64,000 bases of DNA from Paraescarpia echinospica. Lineage: Eukaryota > Annelida > Polychaeta > Sabellida > Siboglinidae. The position numbers and the translations under genes were made by a program. Location: NCBI GenBank assembly GCA_020002185.1, contig CM034534.1, forward strand, positions 13,447,027 through 13,511,026. Direction: 5' to 3'. The notes beneath the pieces were generated by a model. That model did no database searches, was not told the DNA's origin, and was given only the letters and a program-made list of their open reading frames with translations. Positions 21,250-32,525 of this stretch are shown one piece after another. Numbering within the stretch: position 1 is the stretch's first letter; each line of letters starts with the position of its first letter.

Positions 21250-23830
21250 TGAAATGCTTGTGTGGGCCCTGATCAACCCAGTACAAGCACCCTTGGTTAC
21301 ACAAGTCACATTAAATTCTTTACGATCGGACAGTCTAAGGAATCGACCTCGAACCACCAACGGACATGATTACGGACATGACATTGACCTTCGCAAACAC
21401 ACGCGAATAGCTACGTGGAATGTGTTGACACTCAACACTCCAGGCACAACCTCTCTCCTATCAAGATAACTAAAGAAGTACAACATTAGTCTTGCTGGCC
21501 TCACAGAAACTCACTGGCCTTTAATTGACGAGCAAACAATCGATGGCTATACACCTTCCTCTCGTCTGGTCCTGACTGTCGTTCTCAGGTTGTCGCCCTA
21601 GCCCTCAATCTGAAGTCATGCGGTGCCCTCATTAATTGGGAGCCCATTTCGTCTCGCCTATTCAAGTCTCGTCTGCATCATCGACATGGCAATTTGACTG
21701 TCATTGTGTGCTACGCTCCAACTAATGTGGCCTCCGATGCTGACAAAGACAGATTTTATGAATCACTCTCTGACACTCTCTCAACCGTTAGCCGTCATGA
21801 CGTCACTCTCGTTCTCGGCGATCTCGATGCAACTGTCTCCACATCGCCTGCTTCAAGAAGCCTCTGGCACAATGTTATTGGGCCCATCTCTCCCGACGAA
21901 ACAAACGACAACGGTGAACGACTTCTTCAAACGTGCTTCTCAAATGGCCTCGCCATAGCAAACACTTGGTACCCTCGTAAAGAGATCCACCAATATACAT
22001 GTGGTACAGCAACAATGGCAGGACAAAGAAAATGATTGATTACATTATAATAAATCGCCAGTGGCTCTCGTCAATACACAATTGCCGTACTTATCGTGGT
22101 GCTGAACTCTCCAACACGGATCATCGCCTACTGATTGCCAAGTTCAAACTCAAACTGAAAACGCCTGCCAAATGCAAACCTGCACGGCGGTATAAAAATA
22201 GTCTTCTCTGTGAACCAAATATTCCAAATGCCTATGCCATTGAGATCTCTAACCGTTTTGGCGCGCTTGCTTCTCTTGACGAAACAGATCTCGAAGACAG
22301 ATTAAATACTTTCAAATCAGAAGTATCCCATGCCACTGAAATTACCGTCGGCTATGTCAAAACTGCTCGTAAACCATGGATCACGACCCATACACTCTCA
22401 ATCATCGACGAGTGTCGTGAAGCCAGACTCTCCGGCAACACTGACTCCTACCGATAACTGAAACAGTCTCGAAAACGCGCCCTCAAACAGCCATTCACAA
22501 CAATCATGCCACCATGTATTGGGAATTCAGAACCCTGGCAGCTGGTCACACAATCCACCATCAATCTTAATTTGTTAAGGATAAAAACGGCTCTAATCTT
22601 ACAAACAAAGAAGACTGCCTCAATCGCTGGAAAGAACACTTCAGCAATCTCCTCAACAAGCCGCCGCCGGAACCGGATCCTTGCGACAACACGTCTCATA
22701 CTCCTGTTAGTGTACACCACAGTCCCCCTGTCTTAGAGTCTCCTGTGACCATCGAGGAAGTGACAAAAGCTCTCTACAAACTGAAGAATGGACGCGCAGC
22801 TGGAATATGCAATGTCACCGCTAAAATGCTCAACGCCGGCTGACCCTCGTGTAGCTTCAAAATATAATAAACTGTGTTTGGGTAAACGAAGAAATCCCTA
22901 CTGACTGGATACGTGGTATCATCCTGCCATTCTGGAAACACGAGGGCGACCGCCTGGTATGCAGCAATCACAGAGGAATAACACTTCTATCGATACCTGG
23001 AAAACTGGCTGGTTTCGTTCCGGGCCGCTCCACAGTTGATCAGATATTCTCTCTACGCCAGATTATCGAAACATTAAATGAATTTCGTCAAACCGCCTTC
23101 ATTGCTTTTATTGATTTTAAAGCTGCTTTTGATAGTATCGACCGCAAGAGCCTCTGGTTGCTCCTTCAAAACACTGGCCTGCCCCCAAAGTTATGCCGAT
23201 TGTTCAAGCTACTGCACGTACAGCGACTGTGAGAGTTGTATCCGCCTCGGAAATGATTCCTCAGATCTGTTCTCCATTGGCTCCGGTGTACGTCAAGGCT
23301 CTGTGTTTGTACCATGATATGGTCAATGGTGAGATTGAACAGGTCAGGGGCAACCACACAGCCTTGACGTACACCGGAGCCAATGGAGAAAAGATCTGAG
23401 AAAATGCCGGTTCTTCTCTCGGCATTAGACTTGGAGACATTGTCGTGACAGACTTGGATTATGCAGATGACATTGCCATTATCTTCTGCATGAAACGACT
23501 GTCAACTGCTCTATGGCACAGACATACGTTCCATCTCGCGGGGTACCAAGCTAAAGATGTTCAATGCTCTCGTCATTTCCATCTTTCTATATGCCTGTGA
23601 GACCTGGTAACTATTATACCAATTCCACCCACAAAACACCGGCTGGAAACGGCGCTGTGGGCGTCCTCGCCGTCGATGGATCGACTGTGTTAACCACGAT
23701 TTGGATGGCCTGTGCCTCACGCTTGAGACGGCCGAGCAGCTGACCGTTGACCGCCCCACCTGGAAGGCGATTATAAAGAATGTGGTGTGACCTCTACGCT
23801 GGATATCCGGCAGTTAAGAACTCTAAGTAA
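21250..23830 (+). mobile_element. RTE/CFDP2-like LINE, broken
   Basis: In order: an AP-endonuclease domain (TRIATWNVLTLN near 21,409; LTVIVCYAPTNV near 21,690; VLGDLDATV; then, after a frameshift, KMIDYIIINRQW and LSNTDHRLLIAKF up to 22,457). Next come reverse-transcriptase parts (VTKALYKLKNGRAAG near 22,758; EIPTDWIRGIILPFWK near 22,890; FIDFKAAFDSIDRKSLW near 23,100; LDYADDIAI near 23,455). The last is a basic C-terminal tail (RRCGRPRRRWIDCVNHD near 23,650). Stops and frameshifts interrupt it throughout. A 43-45 bp inverted duplication breaks the polymerase domain at 23,260-23,401. Confidence 0.88.
23260..23401. repeat. Inverted repeat (fold-back) inside LINE
   Basis: Arm 1 (about 23,260-23,304, ctccattggctccggtgtac...) is the reverse complement of arm 2 (about 23,359-23,401, ...gtacaccggagccaatggag). 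The loop translates on the minus strand as VAPDLFNLTIDHIM, the segment expected on the plus strand right after GSGVRQG. The loop is therefore inverted in place. Confidence 0.88.
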
Positions 23831-24048
23831 AGTAAGTCAAGTCAATATTAATAATAAAAATTACCGGCCCGCAAAAAACAACATCATGTGGGATTCAAGC
23901 CTGATACCAAATTTTTTGTGTTTTGGTGCATTGTCCAATAGGTCACACAGGCAGCTGCATACAGACCTTCATAATAAATCCAGTGGGGTTTCGAGAGAAT
24001 CTCTTGCGATATACTCAGTAGTTTCATCAGGTTTCCCCAATTATGTGA

Positions 24049-24051
<3 letters not shown>

Positions 24052-24079
<28 letters not shown>

Positions 24080-24080
24080 C
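24052..24080. repeat. AT dinucleotide repeat
   Basis: About 14 consecutive at units. Confidence 0.9.
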
Positions 24081-24189
24081 AGCTGTATATACAGAAAACG
24101 AAACGAATACAGACAGTGTTAATTAAAATATATAATAACTGAACTTGATTGTGTCTCATTGTTCTGCTTTAAAATTGTGCCAATATAAA

Positions 24190-24400
24190 GGAAAGGTAAG
24201 TTCTTGTATAGCGTGGTATCGAGTCTTTAGGACTGCTCAAAATGTTTTACCCCTTGTAGATCTGTTCAATCGAACATCATCTCGATTGTTCTGGGAAGTA
24301 TTCAGCCCCGTTGCAATTACTGCACAAACACTATGTTCATACATCAATATCTACCACTGTGAAGAACCAGGTACTTATGCTTACAGCTGAATTAACTGAA
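24190..24400 (-). mobile_element. SINE-related copy
   Basis: The same block order as at 1,858-2,010 and 42,237-42,372 (taagttcttgtatag, gactgctcaaa, ctgttcaatcgaaca, ctaccactgtgaag). The tRNA-like head is not preserved. Confidence 0.6.
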
Positions 24401-24985
24401 TATAAGCAAAGTTTTATCATTTCATAAGTTTTGTATAAGCTTATCTCAATTTACTCGTAACTGAATAGTTTGTCAATGGGTTTTTAGGGGTCGAAAGGAC
24501 GAAAAAAAGTGCAGTATATTTTTGAGAAATGATTTTTTACAATATTCACTTGCTCTGACATAAGTGCATTTGAGTAGTCAGATTTCTAGATGTGATTGTA
24601 GAAGCTGTTGACAATAAAATGGTGTCTTTTTAGCTGATTTTACTAAGCGGAAGGGTATTTGGCAGCAATTTGGCTAGTTGACACTTTAGCCGGATTACTG
24701 CCTGCATCCATTTGTAAATATTGACGGGTGTCATACATACAGGCATTTTGCAAGAGCTAGAAATATTACATTTTGACTAAACTCGACCAGCATGTCAATG
24801 AAATGATGGTAACGGCAGGTGAGAAGTTTAATACATTTTCTAGGTCACGTTTTCTTATAATCACACAAAACGTTAACATGGTCGCCAATGAGAAAACTAA
24901 AGGTAAACGATGGTACTAGTGGTGCCACCTTTTGGATTCATTATTAATTAACTGTAGTACCACAACTATCCGATAGGTTGTAGGG

Positions 24986-25158
24986 TAACCAGTCATCTCG
25001 GCCTTTCGCGATCTCGGCCTGAGTGATCTCGGCCTGTTTCGGTGAACTCGGCCAGCGACCTCGGCCTATGCGGCAGTGATCTCGGCCTGTTTGAGGAGTG
25101 ATCTCGGCCTGTTCGAGGAGTGATCTCGGCCTTTTTATGTGAGTGATGCTAACCAGAA
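24986..25158 (+). repeat. Left inverted end of MULE-like element
   Basis: Six ctcggcc-bearing units (for example gagtgatctcggcctgtt), then gtgagtgatgctaaccagaa. Inverted matches are at 30,797-30,830 and 30,975-31,011. Confidence 0.75.
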
Positions 25159-25559
25159 ATAATTAAGTTGCATCCATCTGTATGTTACAATATGCAATGC
25201 AATAAAGATGTTTTGACGATATGTCGTGATCTTATTCTTACCTTACCGCAAGTGCTTATCCCATGAACGGTCAATAGTTGTGCAAGTTTTAGGTCAATAG
25301 TTGCTCAAGTTTGAGCATTGAGGCTGTCTCAAATTGTAGTTTTCTGTAGTTGTCTTCCCAATTTCTAATAATTTTTTAGGAAAACCATTTTTCTGCTATT
25401 GTTGTTATTGCTAAACAATCACAATTACGTAACCAATTTATTATTACAATACACAAGAATCAGGTTTAAAATATTACATGTACGTTAGAAAGGGTAAGTG
25501 TCATGGTAATTTGCTTCATAATCTCCTTTAGTTATCTTTTCATGTTAACCCTATCTTTG

Positions 25560-25905
25560 ATTTGTGTCCGTTAAGAAAGTGTAATTGGCTTGCTACTCCT
25601 GCATTGCTTCACTGAGCAGATCTTTTCATGTTGTTTGTCTTTGATTTGTGTGCTGTGAGAATGTGTTGAAGCAGGCCGTAGTAATCGGCTGTCTACTCCT
25701 GCATTGGTTTATTGAGCAGATTCCTTCATGTTGTTTGTCTTTAATTTGTGTGCTGCGAGAATGTGTTGAGGCAGTAATCGACTCTCTACTCTTGAAATGC
25801 TTTATTGAGCAGATTTCTTCATGTTGCTTGTCTTTGATTTGTATAGACATGAGGAAGTCACGACAATTGGCTTGTTAGTCGTGTATTGTTTCACAGAGCA
25901 GGTGC
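25560..25905. repeat. About 110-bp repeat, 3 copies
   Basis: Each unit has ctactcctgcattg, ttattgagcagat, and tcatgttgtttgtctttgat. It lies inside the element, upstream of its promoter. Confidence 0.8.
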
Positions 25906-26733
25906 TTCGTTTGAACGGTGTAATCATTGTATGCAAGGTCGACTTGTTTACTAGTCACCGCCTATTACCAACATATCGATCAGACAATTTATTTGGAAAC
26001 AAAAAACATGTATGACACATACGGTACCACACATAATTATAAACGTCTAAGTGAGTGCCAAGCACGAATATAACATTGTACTCGCAAAACTTCTGAAATA
26101 TTACAAGAAATTATAATTATGTGACCATTCAAACTACAAGTGCACTGGCGTAAAATGGCAAGCAATACGAATGTTCAACTTCACACAGATGTATAATGCT
26201 CAAGTTCAGGAGTTCTATGACAAAAAATATCACATTATAGGAACACATCTAAATTTACCCCCTCAGAAAAAGTGTATAACACAAAAAGGTTACCTGATAA
26301 GTATATTTTATGGGTCAAGATTTCTTAATAGGGTTGTCTTAACATAGCCAATGTTACGTTACAATTTAACAAAACATGTTAAAATATACTAAATTTCAAA
26401 TACTGAGATATCATGGTAATAACTGGCAATTGCTCGAAAACACAAAAATACCAACTGCGTTGTCTTTGTTCTATACAATGTTTTCATGGGCATAACAGCC
26501 TACAACGTTGCGACCGCTGTTGGGTATAGGGAGCATCCCTTTGAGGTTGGCGAGTAGCTACAAAAGAAATCAGTGAGGCATAATCGGTTTCTTACGCCCT
26601 TGTAGGTGTCTATGTAGTGTGTCTATGTAGTTCACTAATCTATTCAGAAGGGCCGATATGGGGGTCCACGTGGTCCATAAAGATGACTGGTCAGAATGGG
26701 CTACAAGGCTGGTTGCCGGGGGTATTAGACAAC

Positions 26734-26800
26734 CGGACCAATCAGAAAAAAACAGTAATTACGATTGGTCCGAATGTTCTGCACCACCCAGCTTTATAAA
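26734..26800 (+). promoter_or_regulatory. Promoter: palindromic CCAAT pair plus TATA box
   Basis: cggaccaatc (26,734-26,743) and its perfect inverted repeat gattggtccg (26,763-26,772) are followed 22 bp later by tataaa (26,795-26,800). Transcription would be expected to start near 26,825-26,830, just upstream of the PHD exon. Confidence 0.65.
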
Positions 26801-26854
26801 GAGGGGAGTGTCAAGGACTAAACATTACCGGTTCCAATACAAGCCAAAGTATGA

Positions 26855-27056
26855 CATTTGAGTTTATTTTATGAATGTCCGACAATAATAGTTTACGAGT
26901 ACAAGACTGTAATTGCTTGCTTGCGGCATTCTGCTTTCCCGACATGGATCGCGAGTCTTACGCGTTGTCTCCACTGCCATCACGTCGTGCGTGAGCGTCA
27001 AGAGGCTCTCTTCTGCGACGGATGCAACTTATGGCAACACCGTGTGTGTGGGACAG
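26855..27056 (+). CDS. PHD-MULE exon 1
   Basis: The frame is open from 26,855. Metal ligands CLHC, CDGC and QHRVC lie before donor gtatgt (phase 1). The 5' limit is uncertain. Confidence 0.65.
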
Positions 27057-29370
27057 GTATGTTGCATGCGTTATACCACACTTTTCACTGTTGATACTGT
27101 AAAGAATATACCATCGAGTTGATACTAGGCCTACATAATATATCCCAGACAAACGAATGGAGACGTTTTGAGGGCAATTCTTAACATTGAACATCAAATG
27201 ACTTATTTTTGCTTTAGAAACATCCCATTGCCAACTTGATAGTCTCCCACATCTACCAGCAAAATTGCTACCAAAATTAATGTAATATTACAAACATCAC
27301 AAGTGGGAAATATAACAAGTTAATCCGCTATACTCTATTCTACTACTCGTGTCGCACATGTGTGCTTTGAATGGAAATGAGTTACTACTTATAGGTTTGT
27401 ACACACATTGAATGTCACACCTGTTTGAAACTCTTTGTGATGTGTAAGTTGGTACACCTGTTTGAAACCCTGTGTGATGTTTAAGTTGGCGTCGGGCAAT
27501 GTTGTTGTAAACTTGTACACTATTGGCTATTGTTACATTTTATTTTCATCTCTTATGCACGTACGAACTTGTTCTAGTCAGAACCGGACACCAATACTAT
27601 CATAAATAACATCAGTTTTATATTAGAATACATTGTTCGTATTAATTTGCAGATGTCAGTAGAGCCTTCTACAGGCAGATGGTGAAGGGTTCCGTTGACT
27701 TGCCTCAATGGAGGTGCAGCAATTGCACACCAAAGGTAATATTGGACGGACAACAATACTGAAATTGTATGTCATGTATCATGTACACCCAGTAATTTAA
27801 AATGGAGTCTTTGTATTAATGAAAAAATATTATTTTTTAAATATGTTACCGTTCTAATACCAGCTAATATCGTATGGCGTACTGCTCTTCTGCTTAATGT
27901 CCAGACGTCGGACGAAGGACTACGTGGCAGTTCTGCAAACAGTGCTTGATATTCTCCCAGGTCAGGGTCGATTATAACCACGACGTTTAATAATACTAAC
28001 ATGTCGGAACATTATGATTATTGAGGTCGGACGCTTGGCTGTCTGGTTCTTTCGTTATGCTGTAAATATTTATGTTCACCATATGACAATACCAATGGAA
28101 AATTAATGAAGACAATAGCAATGAAAATGATGATGTTTTAGGCAATGATAACGCACATTTAATAATGATTACAACACTGTGCCAGGTATCCCAGAGGTTA
28201 GAGAGGTCGTGATGGATTTCGAAAGAGCCCGTGTGATGCCTGACGTCAGATGCCAGGGCTGTGCGTTCCACTGGGGACAAGCTGTATGGAGGAAAGCACA
28301 GGACATTGGCCTGCGCCAGGCCTATCTCCAAGACAACCCTAAGTACGTGTACATACGCAAGTTGATGGCACTACCTTTGCTACCGGCCGAGCACAACAGC
28401 CCCGTGTTCACCGTGTTGGAGAGCAAGGCCACAACACAGCCACTGCAAGCGTTAGGTATTGTCACAATTTCTATTTGCAGTGTTTTTTTTCTTATTTGAA
28501 ATAACCTATTGCTTGATCAATTGCTGGTTATGACAACCATAGTAATATTTATTTTGTATAGCGCCATATCCAATAATGCTCGCTAATAGATATAACACCG
28601 ATATAGAACATTTCAGAATAATATTATCCTGATAGGAATCCTGAGATGTATGGGCATACCATGTTTTTAATTATATTATTATGTTTAGTTGCTTACATCC
28701 AAGAGACTTGGGTTGGAAGTCGCGTGTGGCCCCCGACCAGCTGGTCAATCTTCGGGCAGAGCGTGCGCACCATCAACGACGTGGAAGGGTGGCACCACGG
28801 ATTCAACGCCAGGGCCAAGCAGCAGATGCCGTTCTACGAGTTGACAAGTCAACTGTACGAAGAAGCCTCACAGGTGAGCAATTCCATTCTATAAGTGTGT
28901 CCGCCGGTGGCAAGCTCTGCAATAGTCTGCGGTGATCACTTTTTGATGCTGATATTAAATATGTGCAAGGACTACTACATATAACAAGGCACCATATTTT
29001 GTCAAAAAATGTCAGCTTTTGAAATAAATCGAAAATAATTGAAAATCTCCAATGACTAAAATCACTCGCTTGGAACTAGTTTCGAAAAAGACATGACAAT
29101 ATGCAATGCTCTTGTTTGCCGATTTAGGTATCTATCGAACAAAATAAGTTGCCATGACATAACAATATTACATGTGACCTGGATGTTTCTTAGATAGAAA
29201 TCACCCTGCGACTGGTGTCGGAGGGAAAGCTGAGAAGGCACCAAAGGAAAACCTACCGAGACCTCCAGGGAAAGGTTGCCCAGCAATGGGATTTGTACAG
29301 AGCTGGAGATAAGACGGCAATGCAATTGCTGAAGACATTTGCCAGACTGTATGGCCCGGTGATGCACTGA
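26855..29370 (+). CDS. PHD finger / MULE transposase-domain protein
   Basis: Exons: about 26,855-27,056, 27,653-27,735, 27,864-27,960, 28,186-28,455, 28,689-28,873 and 29,194-29,370, with phases matching at every junction. The first two form a PHD finger: CLHC, CDGC, LWQHRVC, then QWRCSNC (C4HC3 pattern, split by an intron). The rest is the second half of a MULE domain: YGVLLFCLMSRRRTKDYVAV, VVMDFERA (second catalytic Asp), QGCAFHWGQAVWRK (Cys/His pair), WVGSRVWPP and VEGWHHGFNARA. It ends GPVMH-stop. The segment with the first catalytic Asp is not found between 27,057 and 27,864, and no in-frame ATG precedes the PHD. ATG 26,944 (MDRESYALS) is one frame off. So it is probably a dying transposase or a domesticated, non-cutting derivative. 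Confidence 0.75.
27653..27735 (+). CDS. PHD-MULE exon 2 (end of PHD finger)
   Basis: Acceptor tttgcag, donor gtaata. It completes the PHD finger with PQWRCSNCTPK, phase 1 in and 0 out. Confidence 0.75.
27864..27960 (+). CDS. PHD-MULE exon 3
   Basis: From acceptor taccag, LISYGVLLFCLMSRRRTKDY then VAVLQTVLDILP, donor gtcagg, phase 1 out. It matches the MULE strand before the second Asp. Confidence 0.7.
28186..28455 (+). CDS. PHD-MULE exon 4 (DFE and CxFH)
   Basis: Acceptor gtgccag, donor gtattg. It encodes PEVREVVMDFERA, QGCAFHWGQAVWRK and LRQAYLQDN. Confidence 0.85.
28689..28873 (+). CDS. PHD-MULE exon 5 (EGWH)
   Basis: Acceptor gtttag, donor gtgagc. It encodes AYIQETWVGSRVWPP and TINDVEGWHHGFNARAK; EGWH is a strong family signature. 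Confidence 0.88.
29194..29370 (+). CDS. PHD-MULE last exon
   Basis: From acceptor ttcttag, 58 codons ending ARLYGPVMH and TGA. It is basic and helical in character, with no SWIM zinc finger. Confidence 0.8.
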   Translation: MEITLRLVSEGKLRRHQRKTYRDLQGKVAQQWDLYRAGDKTAMQLLKTFARLYGPVMH

Positions 29371-29577
29371 GAACGCGTCCTACAACGCACCAGCAAGCTA
29401 GACGGCAGCACACACGCACGCACACACGCACCTACCCTCACACACGCACACTCACACACATTCATATTTTAGATTGCACTTTGGTTTATATAGGTATTGT
29501 GTTCATTGTTATGTCACTACATTTATGCATTGTATTTTATGTGTGCATTGTATCATGGGGAATTGTTGCACGGGCTT

Positions 29578-29583
29578 AATAAA
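29578..29583 (+). terminator. Poly(A) signal AATAAA
   Basis: AATAAA about 208 bp after the stop codon, in cttaataaaatac. It is the likely 3' processing signal of the PHD-MULE gene. Confidence 0.65.
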
Positions 29584-29900
29584 ATACAAACTTTCTACGT
29601 TATGCCTTGTGTCTTCTGCAAACTAGCCCCGAATCATAATTGAAACATTGTGCCACACGATAGGCGTCGGAACGTTATTAATATTGGGAAGCTCACCAAA
29701 ACCCTTAAACGATACCCCCTATAGTGCCAACAAATAGCATGTTATCGGTGACAAGACCAAGAAATCCTTGGAAACGAAGCTCAGAGGCGCATCAAGACAA
29801 AAGGATTGGCCAGTCTCAAAATCCATAAGCAGTATTCCAGTTGTCAACAGAAGATAAAAGGCGCGATGTTGGCATACTGATCTTCCCTACTACGCTACAT

Positions 29901-30060
29901 CATTGGCGTATTTAGAGGGGGGGCGAGGGGGCGGTCCCCCAATGGTGGCAGCTGCCCCCATCCCCAATAGTCGCACCAGCTGTCAGCTCTTGTGCGCTGG
30001 ATAGGGCAGTACTCGCCCGTTTTTGCCCCCCCCCAATGAAAAATCCTGGATACGCCACTG
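29901..30060. mobile_element. hAT-type MITE, 160 bp, with 8-bp duplication
   Basis: The ends cattggcgta and tacgccactg are inverted repeats, flanked by cgctacat on both sides (29,893-29,900 and 30,061-30,068), a perfect 8-bp target duplication. The interior is G/C-rich and palindromic (ggggggcgagg / cccccccc). Confidence 0.88.
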
Positions 30061-30796
30061 CGCTACATTAAAGCATATAAATCCCGTTATTATGCAAATC
30101 GTAGCCTATGTGTGAATTTCAATTGCAGTTTACAAGTCGCCGAAGGCGCCTATTCGCGGAAGTCACGACTGGCAGAATTAAGGGAAACGATTCGATTGAT
30201 GTCGGCGCAAAACAAACAATGTCAATGCCTCACCACATTTACTGTTCCCAAAGATTTGACAATATTCACACAAACAATTAAGTGACAGTTATTACCGCGT
30301 TAATATAGTTTACCGTAATTCTCATTTCTTGTAATTAAATACGTTTAATGAAATGTTGACGGGCGGAACGCCACAAGGCGACGTAGTTCAGACAAAAAAA
30401 TGTAACGAAAATATATGGCGGAAGTAAATTAAAGTAACGAAGTAAAAAGTAGCGTTACCTTAGATAAAACTACTTCGTTACAAGTCGAAGTAGTTAATAT
30501 AACTGTTTATTACATGACAACCCTGCTCATCGAGGTTGCTGGCGTGATATACTGATTCAAAATACGCGTTGGGAAAAAACATCCAAGTTTAATACGTTGC
30601 ATTGGTGTACCAATAATGATCAAGTCAGTTTTATTTGCATTTAATTTAAATTTGCTGTCATTGATCAGTGGAAGATATCTTGGCGGCAATCACTATAATT
30701 AGTACACATCACGCAGAAATTGCCGATGGTATTGTCGAATTACATACATAAATAACAAAACAAAACAAAACTATACATCACACACAACAAATATAT

Positions 30797-31011
30797 GGCT
30801 AACATCTCTCAAACAGGCCGAGATCACTGCCTCACATAAATAACCCAACAAAACAAAAAGACGTTATAAAAAACAGAGATCGCTGTCGAAAACAACCATC
30901 CAACATATTGGACATTATGTAGCAGTTATCACAATACATAATACAATGTAATTCTGTTGCACAGAAAAAAGCTGGCTAACATCACTCAAACAGGCCGAGA
31001 TCACTGGCTAT
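30797..31011 (-). repeat. Right inverted end of MULE-like element
   Basis: Two caaacaggccgagatcactg units, each preceded by gctaacatc(t/a)ctc, inverted relative to 24,986-25,158. Confidence 0.75.
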
Positions 31012-32205
31012 ACAGTTGTAGCATCTTCACATAGTCAGAGATATACTGTTACATGTGAAATAAGTACAAATTCATTACCAACATTTTTTAGACGTCATTG
31101 AATAGTAACTTTAATAATGCTAGTAGCACTAACATCTTAGTTTGCACCATGTTTAAAAGGGTGGCAGACCAGCTACGGCTGTGTGGGAACAGCTACAGCT
31201 GTGTGGGAATGAGAAGTTCGTGAACCGGAAGAAAGTTACCGGTATTCATGCGCGCCTGGCTTCAATCAAATGTCAATGTTTGGCATTCCAGTTCGACTTT
31301 GGTCATTGTTTGTTATTCACAAACAGTAACAGCTACCGTATGGGTCCAGGACTGTGGACACATATGATGGGACGGCAGTCTGGAAGGTAGTACATTCAAG
31401 GACCTCTGACATAGTTATAGCCCCGTCGTATTGCCGTTGTTTTCTTTTAATATCGCTCAGACAATAGTACGGATACGGTACAGATCTGTCACTGTCAGAA
31501 ATGACAGAATAGACTGACTGAGATAACTGTTAACTTAATTGATAAAGTAAGATTGCAGTTGTGAAGTAACTGGTGTTGTTACCGTCGGCCGAAAGCAGTT
31601 GTTTGAACTTTGTGTACCCATCAAGTCTACATTAAATAGTTTTCAGAAATGGGACTTTAAATTAAAAAATACTTGTTTGAAGTTAAACTTAATTCTTAAG
31701 GTCTTAGTCTTAGAGTAGTAGTATACTGGACCACTCGGTTTCTGCCTTTACGCAAGCATAATATGCAGTTTTCACCAACAATTTTTGAAATCGTTCACCA
31801 AAATATCAACATTATTAACCAGAACCATTTGTTTCATCAATGACATGCAAACGAATCATCAAATAAGTTGTTTTTGATGAAATACTTACAATATTCGTAA
31901 GACGATAATCACTTCACGTGCCAAACGGAAGCACTCGGTTTCTGCCTCATCGTGTTCAAAATCATCACTGTGTGACAAATCGCAATGCATTCACTGTATA
32001 AACTCCACGGGCTGTTCGTTAACTTTCATGTGGTGATTAAGGCGAATAGTTGCTTACAATTTCGTTCAATAAATGTTAATATTACGGTTGTTTACATCAC
32101 CGTCACTGATATGGTGCACTGTAGTCATATAATGGTAATGAGGCAGAAACTCAGATAGGGCAGAAATCGAGTAGGTGACTATACTGTGTAGTGTCGGCTG
32201 TCCCT
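31012..32205. other. No gene recognised
   Basis: Contains a short duplication of agctac(g/a)gctgtgtgggaa near 31,170 and two actcggtttctgcc motifs (about 31,732 and 31,933). No exon is supported. Confidence 0.5.
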
Positions 32206-32207
32206 TT

Positions 32208-32525
32208 GGCACTTGTGTCGAATCCAGACCCACCTCGATTTCGCTGGACGTTATAACTTGATTTTTGCCTAAGTTTGATACCTCAGTGTGTTCCACTATT
32301 CAATATTATCCCAGGCATATTTACGTTTAAGAATATTGCGGCTTAGTGCACTTTTAAAGTGTAAGTAGCGCCCCAGTTTGCATCATCATACGCTGCTATA
32401 TCGCTCATTTTATGCGCGCGATGTGGTAACGCACAGCCACAGTAGCGCAGACTAGGGCACAGAGATAGGTCAAACTCAAGTTATAATGGCGAAAGAGAGG
32501 TGGCTCCGGATTCGACACAAGTGTC
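32208..32525. mobile_element. MITE, 318 bp, copy 1
   Basis: The ends ggcacttgtgtcgaatcc and ggattcgacacaagtgtc are inverted repeats. The interior matches a second copy at 47,534-47,830 (ggcatattta, taagaatattgcg, cgctgctatatcg). Confidence 0.85.

Larger units (their letters stand above)
24986..31011 (+). mobile_element. Mutator-like (MULE) element, about 6 kb, with PHD-MULE gene
   Basis: Inverted terminal regions (24,986-25,158 and 30,797-31,011) enclose a promoter, a five-exon gene with a MULE domain and a poly(A) signal. The terminal regions are built from repeated gtgatctcggcctgttt units ending in gtgatgttagccag, inverted relative to each other. Tandem-repeat ends are known in some Mutator-like elements. 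A 160-bp hAT-type MITE (29,901-30,060) has inserted within it. The exact outer ends and target duplication could not be fixed. It could be an intact but old element, or a host gene still bracketed by old transposon ends. Confidence 0.65.

Noticed and set aside
31181..31390. 69-aa frame starting near 31,181
   Set aside because: No family resemblance, no splice context, and length expected by chance.
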